NCBI GenBank assembly: GCA_945787435.1
Contig: CALZHX010000359.1
Span: forward strand, 1 to 20,320
Source: an uncultured Woeseiaceae bacterium
GTDB lineage: Bacteria > Pseudomonadota > Gammaproteobacteria > Steroidobacterales > Woeseiaceae
DNA: 20,320 nt
Reading direction: 5' to 3'
This document shows, in pieces, positions 15,923-20,320 of the stretch. Position 1 is the first letter of the stretch. Each line of letters opens with the position of its first letter. The notes below the pieces were generated by a model, which saw only the letters and a list, made by a program, of their open reading frames with translations, made no database searches and was not told the origin of the DNA. The position numbers and the translations under genes are program-made.

Positions 15923-16600
15923 ATGAAACTGACATCCAGCATTCTGGCTTTTGGCCTGTTGATTATCTTTCCGGCAACTCAGGTTGCGGCTGAGTCCATG
16001 TGGGTGAGCGACCAATTTGAGGTCATGCTGCGCACCGGCCCGAGCACCAGCAACGCGATAGAACGCGTGTTGCGAAGTGGCACGGCACTTGAGCTCGTTG
16101 AGCGCGATGACGACGCCGGTTACGCGCTGGTGCGCACAGCGGCAGGTACCGAGGGTTGGGTTCTGACGCGCTACCTGATGGACGAGCCAAGCGCTCGCGA
16201 GCAATTGGAGACGCTGACAAGTCGCCTGACAAGCGCGGCGGCGCAGGGCAGTTCCCTGACGTCCCAACTTGATGCTGTGCAGGGCGAATACGATTCGGCA
16301 TCTCGGCAAATCGCGACGCTCGAGAATGAAAAACGCCGACTCGAAGAGGAACTTGCTGAGATCAAACGTACGGCAGCAAACGTACTCGCGATCAACAATC
16401 AGAACAAAGAACTTCGTGACCAGCTTGCAAATGCCGAAATTCAGGCAGCAACGCTCGAGCAGCAAAATCGCGAGCTAACCAGCCAGACTACTCGCTACTG
16501 GTTCATGACAGGCGCAATGGTTCTCGTCGTCGGAATGATCCTGGGCATCTGGCTACCGAGAATCCGCTGGCAACGAAAATCACGATACGACCGGTTCTAG
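15923..16600 (+). CDS. YgiM-like membrane protein: SH3b domain, coiled coil, C-terminal membrane helix (TIGR04211)
   Basis: A 225-residue envelope protein. It has a cleavable signal peptide (residues 1-23, ending VAA), then a bacterial SH3 domain (about 26-87: MWVSDQFEVMLRTGPS to GTEGWVLTRYL). A long coiled coil (about 90-188, with ETLTSRLTSA and LENEKRRLEEELAEIK) leads to a single membrane helix (about 192-212) and a short basic tail (RIRWQRKSRYDRF). This order defines the TIGR04211 family including E. coli YgiM; function is not firmly known, and SH3b domains often contact peptidoglycan or proteins. It is probably periplasmic with an inner-membrane anchor. The gene stands alone and meets ppsA tail to tail, sharing CTAG. 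Confidence 0.92.
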   Translation: MKLTSSILAFGLLIIFPATQVAAESMWVSDQFEVMLRTGPSTSNAIERVLRSGTALELVERDDDAGYALVRTAAGTEGWVLTRYLMDEPSAREQLETLTSRLTSAAAQGSSLTSQLDAVQGEYDSASRQIATLENEKRRLEEELAEIKRTAANVLAINNQNKELRDQLANAEIQAATLEQQNRELTSQTTRYWFMTGAMVLVVGMILGIWLPRIRWQRKSRYDRF

Positions 16601-18960
16601 ACGGACTCCCCAGCCAGGGATAACCACGTCTCGATAACGCTATCGGGATTCAGCGACATACTTTCGATACCCTGGTCGAGTAGCCAGTGTGCCAGGTCCG
16701 GATGATCCGATGGTCCCTGGCCGCAAATGCCAACATACTTGCCTTGCTTCTTGCAGGCGGCGATGGTCATTGCCAGCAGTGCCTTGACGGCGTCGTCTCT
16801 CTCATCGAAGTCATCAGCCACCAGTGCAGAATCACGGTCAATCCCGAGCGCGAGCTGCGTCATGTCGTTTGAGCCAATCGACATACCGTCAAACATTTCG
16901 AGGTATTGATCGGCCAGCAGGGCATTGGTCGGTAACTCCGACATCATGATGACTTTGAGGTCGTCCTTGCCGCGCTCGAGCCCATTCTCCGCCATGAGGT
17001 CGATGACTTTGCGAGCTTGCGCTACTGTGCGTACGAACGGAATCATGACCTGGACATTCCTGAGTCCCATATCATTTCGAACCTTGCGAATCGCGGCGCA
17101 CTCGAGCTCGAAACAGGGCCGAAAACTCTCGGCGACGTAGCGGCCGGCACCGCGGAATCCAAGCATCGGGTTCTCTTCGTCAGGCTCGTAGCGCTCGCCG
17201 CCTATCAGGTTCGCATACTCGTTTGATTTGAAATCGGACATGCGAACGATGACAGGCTCCGGATTAAAGGCTGCGGCGATCGTGCCGACACCTTCCGCGA
17301 GCTTATCGATGAAGAACTGTACCGGGTCACCGTAGCCGGCCATCTGGTCGTCAACGGCTGCACGCGTGCCGTCGTCGAGATTGTCATACTCAAGCAACGC
17401 TTGCGGGTGCACACCGATCATTCGGTTAATAATGAACTCGAGCCTTGCCAAACCAACGCCTCGATTGGGGATGTTGGCGAAATCAAACGCGCGGTCCGGG
17501 TTACCAACATTCATCATCAACTTGACCGGGATATCGGGCAATGAGTCGAGTTCGATCAGCGTCTCGTCGAAATCGAGCTGACCTTCGTAGACGAATCCTT
17601 CATCACCTTCCGCACAGCTGACTGTTACATCCCGGCCATCGGCAATGGCCTCCGTTGCGTTTCCACAGCCCACGACCGCCGGAATGCCCAGTTCGCGAGC
17701 GATAATCGCTGCGTGGCAGGTGCGTCCGCCGCGATTGGTGACGATCGCCGAGGCGCGCTTCATTACCGGTTCCCAGTCAGGGTCCGTCATGTCAGAAACG
17801 AGCACGTCTCCGGGTTGTATTCGGTTCATTTCGCTGACGTCGCGAATTACCTTGGCTTTGCCGACGCCAATCTTGTGACCGATGCTACGTCCGTGGATGA
17901 TCACTTCAGATCTTTTCTTTAGCGTGAATCGCTGGATAGTTCGGCCGCTGCGGCTCTGCACTGTCTCGGGTCGCGCCTGCAGGATGTAAAGCTGGCCGTC
18001 GTTACCGTCCTTGCCCCACTCGATATCCATCGGACGGTCATAGTGTTTTTCAATGATCACGGCCATACGGGCCAGTTCAATGATGTCGTCGTCGCTGATG
18101 CAGAACGACAGGCTGTCGGCCTCGTCTACATCAATCGTGTCGACCGTCTTGCCGGGCGTCGGATCGTCGCCGTAGACCATCTTGATCGCTTTGCTACCGA
18201 TATTCTTACGCAAAATCGGATGATGCCCGCTTTCGAGCGCAGGCTTGTACACGTAAAACTCGTCCGGATTAACGGCGCCCTGTACAACGGTTTCGCCCAG
18301 TCCGTAGGACGCGGTGATTAATACCACATCGCGGAATCCGGTTTCGGTGTCCAGTGTGAAGATAACGCCGGATGCGCCGACGTCGCTGCGTACCATCGTC
18401 TGTACGCCAACCGATAGAGCTACGACCCTATGGTCAAATCCCTGGTGCACCCGGTAGGCGATGGCGCGGTCGTTGTAGAGCGACGCAAAAACCTGGTGCA
18501 GTGCGTCAATAAGATGATCCATGCCGCGGACATTCAGGAATGTCTCTTGCTGGCCGGCAAACGAGGCATCGGGCAGGTCCTCGGCTGTCGCCGAAGACCT
18601 TACAGCCACAGCAATGTCCGTGCCCGCGGACATCTCGTCCCACGCCGCCTGGATATCTGTTCGTAAACGATCAGGCAGGGGGGTCTCGAGTATCGCCTGT
18701 CGAACAGTCTCTCCTGCTTTGAGTAGTGCGTCGATATCATCGACATCGAGGTTGTCCAGTAGCGCAGCGATTCGTTGATCCAGCCCATCTGTAGCAAGAA
18801 ATGCCCGATAGGCGGCGGCGGTCGTCGCAAAGCCGCCAGGAACGGCTACCCCCAGGTTGCTGAGGTTGGATATCATTTCCCCGAGAGAGGCGTTCTTGCC
18901 GCCTACTGTCTCAACATCATTCATACCAAGCTCAGCGAGCTTGATGACGTATGGCTCCAA
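16597..18960 (-). CDS. ppsA: Phosphoenolpyruvate synthase
   Basis: A 787-residue cytoplasmic enzyme that makes PEP from pyruvate and ATP (products AMP and phosphate), the entry to gluconeogenesis; E. coli PpsA has 792 residues. The N-terminal nucleotide-binding part starts LGMNDVETVGGKNASLGEMI. The central swivelling domain carries the phospho-histidine H416 in NRGGRTCHAAIIARELGIPA. The C-terminal PEP/pyruvate barrel ends with YVGICGQGPSDHPDLAHWLL, including the proton-donor cysteine C746. Translation starts at TTG 18960, supported by AAGGGAG 6 nt upstream (complement of 18967-18973) and by alignment with the E. coli N-terminus. It is divergent from ppsR with only 61 nt between, so the enzyme and its regulator share a control region. 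Confidence 0.97.
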   Translation of the reverse strand: MEPYVIKLAELGMNDVETVGGKNASLGEMISNLSNLGVAVPGGFATTAAAYRAFLATDGLDQRIAALLDNLDVDDIDALLKAGETVRQAILETPLPDRLRTDIQAAWDEMSAGTDIAVAVRSSATAEDLPDASFAGQQETFLNVRGMDHLIDALHQVFASLYNDRAIAYRVHQGFDHRVVALSVGVQTMVRSDVGASGVIFTLDTETGFRDVVLITASYGLGETVVQGAVNPDEFYVYKPALESGHHPILRKNIGSKAIKMVYGDDPTPGKTVDTIDVDEADSLSFCISDDDIIELARMAVIIEKHYDRPMDIEWGKDGNDGQLYILQARPETVQSRSGRTIQRFTLKKRSEVIIHGRSIGHKIGVGKAKVIRDVSEMNRIQPGDVLVSDMTDPDWEPVMKRASAIVTNRGGRTCHAAIIARELGIPAVVGCGNATEAIADGRDVTVSCAEGDEGFVYEGQLDFDETLIELDSLPDIPVKLMMNVGNPDRAFDFANIPNRGVGLARLEFIINRMIGVHPQALLEYDNLDDGTRAAVDDQMAGYGDPVQFFIDKLAEGVGTIAAAFNPEPVIVRMSDFKSNEYANLIGGERYEPDEENPMLGFRGAGRYVAESFRPCFELECAAIRKVRNDMGLRNVQVMIPFVRTVAQARKVIDLMAENGLERGKDDLKVIMMSELPTNALLADQYLEMFDGMSIGSNDMTQLALGIDRDSALVADDFDERDDAVKALLAMTIAACKKQGKYVGICGQGPSDHPDLAHWLLDQGIESMSLNPDSVIETWLSLAGESV

Positions 18961-19021
18961 CGTTTACTCCCTTGTGTTCCCCGGCAAGACATGGACAATC
19001 GATCGAGGGGGATTTCTACCT

Positions 19022-19846
19022 ATGAATGAACGCACCGTATTTTTTCTGTCGGATCAGACCGGGGTCACCGCAGAGACACTGGGCCACAGCCTGATTACGC
19101 AGTTTGATAGCCACAACTATCGGCAAGTGACTTTGCCATTTATAGATTCCGAAGACAAGGCACGTGAAGCGGTCAAAAAGATCGATGAAACCGGCGCCAC
19201 AGATACTTCTCGCCCTATCGTTTTTTCAACACTCGTGCAGCCTGATTTACGCAAAATCGTCAAAGACGCGAGCGGCCTGCATCTCGATATTTTTGACGTA
19301 TTTCTGGAGCCTCTTGAGGTGGAGTTGAATCAGAAGCCGTCGCATGAATCCGGACGTGCCCATGGCATGAGTGACATCAATGCGTACATGAAACGCATCG
19401 AAGCGACAAACTTTGCACTTGCCAATGACGACGGTGGTGTCAGTCGAAATTATGATATGGCGGACGTAATTCTGGTTGGCGTATCCAGATCGGGGAAGAC
19501 ACCGACATGCCTCTATCTTGCTCTGCAATATGGTGTGTATGCTGCAAATTATCCGCTGACAGAAGAAGACTTCGAATCCGGGCAATTGCCGGATTTCCTG
19601 AAGCAACATACAAGCAAACTGTTCGGTCTGACGATTACGCCGCAGCGTTTGCAGCAAATTCGCAAAGAGCGCAGGCCGATGGGTCGATATTCATCGCCAC
19701 AACAGGTTCGCTACGAGCTGCGAGAGTCGGAGAAAATATTCAAACGGTTCAGCGTACCGTACGTCGATACGACAGAATTTTCGATTGAAGAAATATCGAG
19801 CCGAATTCTCGATAGTACCGGTGTAGATCGTCGAGTGCGACCCTGA
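19022..19846 (+). CDS. ppsR: PEP synthase regulatory protein (bifunctional kinase/pyrophosphorylase, DUF299)
   Basis: A 274-residue regulator that inactivates PEP synthase by ADP-dependent phosphorylation of a threonine near the catalytic histidine and reactivates it by phosphate-dependent removal. The N-terminus RTVFFLSDQTGVTAETLGHS and the P-loop GVSRSGKT (153-160, in VILVGVSRSGKTPTCLYLA) are the family signature, and the length is normal (~270-280). The target threonine in PpsA would be in the GGRTCH segment, which is present in the neighbouring ppsA. ATG 19022 was chosen over the open extension to 18857 because that overlaps ppsA antisense. A GAGGGGG Shine-Dalgarno-like stretch (19005-19011) lies about 10 nt upstream. 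Confidence 0.96.
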   Translation: MNERTVFFLSDQTGVTAETLGHSLITQFDSHNYRQVTLPFIDSEDKAREAVKKIDETGATDTSRPIVFSTLVQPDLRKIVKDASGLHLDIFDVFLEPLEVELNQKPSHESGRAHGMSDINAYMKRIEATNFALANDDGGVSRNYDMADVILVGVSRSGKTPTCLYLALQYGVYAANYPLTEEDFESGQLPDFLKQHTSKLFGLTITPQRLQQIRKERRPMGRYSSPQQVRYELRESEKIFKRFSVPYVDTTEFSIEEISSRILDSTGVDRRVRP

Positions 19847-19909
19847 ATTCTTCTATTTGTGACGCGATTCTGGAATACAAATTGCACGCCTTTTGCACGT
19901 TGATCGCTG

Positions 19910-19918
19910 TGCTATATT
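19910..19918 (+). promoter_or_regulatory. Extended -10 promoter element before the DUF1249 gene
   Basis: TGC-TATATT (hexamer 19913-19918) is a good extended -10. The ATG at 19925 begins 6 nt after it, so transcription should start at or within a base of the start codon. There is no Shine-Dalgarno. TTGCAC copies at 19882-19887 and 19893-19898 lie upstream, with spacers of 25 and 14 nt, neither optimal. Confidence 0.5.
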
Positions 19919-19924
19919 GGCTGA

Positions 19925-20320
19925 ATGTTGCTTGACTACCAACTTGTTCCACAGACGATTGTCAAACCGAAGAGTTTCGTCGGTTTGATGTCCATGTATG
20001 AAAGTAACTACCTGAGACTGATGCGGTTGATTCCCGAACTTGAGCGGCTTGACGGATGCTTTCGTTCCCGCGTCGCTGGCGATTGCGAACTGTTTGTCGA
20101 CGTACTTGAGCGGTGCCGCTATACCGTCACGCTCTCGCTCACCTATTTCTTTGAGGGCGAGAACGGTCGCATCGCTGACCCGGATATGACAGTGCGTGCC
20201 TACCTTGATGGGCGCTTGGCTGAAGCCATGAGCCTGTCAGGAAATCACCGCCATTCCGAACTCCGGCGACTTTCCAAGTCGCAGGGTGCGGAACTGAACG
20301 CGCGATGGAAACGCAATGTC
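19925..20320 (+). CDS. DUF1249 family protein (YqiB-like), cut by the right edge
   Basis: The frame opens at ATG 19925 and remains open for 132 codons to the window end. The segment SFVGLMSMYESNYLRLMRLI matches the DUF1249 opening, and later TVTLSLTYFF and PDMTVRAYLDGRLAEAMSL match the family's central sheet. E. coli YqiB is about 140 residues, so little is missing. Function is unknown; it is a small soluble protein in gammaproteobacteria. I preferred ATG 19925 to the internal ATGs at 19988 and 19994 because the extended -10 element lies just before it; the first 18 residues are then an extension relative to YqiB. Confidence 0.85.
   Translation, partial: MLLDYQLVPQTIVKPKSFVGLMSMYESNYLRLMRLIPELERLDGCFRSRVAGDCELFVDVLERCRYTVTLSLTYFFEGENGRIADPDMTVRAYLDGRLAEAMSLSGNHRHSELRRLSKSQGAELNARWKRNV

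Noticed and set aside
15914..16465. 183-codon minus-strand frame opposite the YgiM-like gene
   Set aside because: Cysteine- and arginine-rich shadow of a well-formed signal peptide/SH3/coiled-coil gene.

Overview
The window reads as chromosomal DNA of a moderately GC-rich gammaproteobacterium. Supporting markers are the small 4.5S-type SRP RNA next to a dnaX-ybaB-recR block, an orn/rsgA divergent pair, a divergent ppsA/ppsR pair, a YgiM-like (TIGR04211) SH3 protein and a DUF1249 (YqiB-like) protein. A free-living, possibly marine lineage would fit, but that is inference. No tRNA, insertion sequence, CRISPR array or prophage was seen.

Left part (1-9320). A gene of unknown function runs off the left edge on the minus strand, and a phospholipase-D-like fragment lies on the opposite strand at the very edge. 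An AraC-type regulator is divergent from it. A long minus-strand series follows. In transcription order it is: a DUF3313-like lipoprotein, a second lipoprotein, a TAXI-type solute-binding protein with a C-terminal membrane anchor, a two-pore-helix type potassium channel, then a membrane fusion lipoprotein and an RND efflux transporter. No outer-membrane factor and no TRAP permease are present.

Middle part (9321-13336, plus strand). Polyphosphate kinase 2 is followed by the SRP RNA gene, whose sigma70-type promoter overlaps the ppk2 stop codon. Then come dnaX (clamp-loader tau subunit), ybaB/ebfC, recR and a HIT-family hydrolase: a replication/repair housekeeping block.

Right part (13333-20320). 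rsgA (minus) meets the HIT gene tail to tail with a shared CTAG. orn diverges from rsgA and is translationally coupled through ATGA overlaps to a DUF938 methyltransferase and a GFA-type zinc protein. A YgiM-like membrane protein meets ppsA tail to tail, again through CTAG. ppsA (PEP synthase) and ppsR (its kinase/phosphorylase regulator) are divergent. A DUF1249 gene runs to the right edge.

The most noteworthy signals are: the lipoprotein/TAXI/K-channel cluster; a recurring arrangement in which a -10-like hexamer lies only 6-10 nt before an ATG that lacks a Shine-Dalgarno sequence (possible leaderless mRNAs); the SRP promoter embedded in ppk2; and a possible breakpoint at the left edge.
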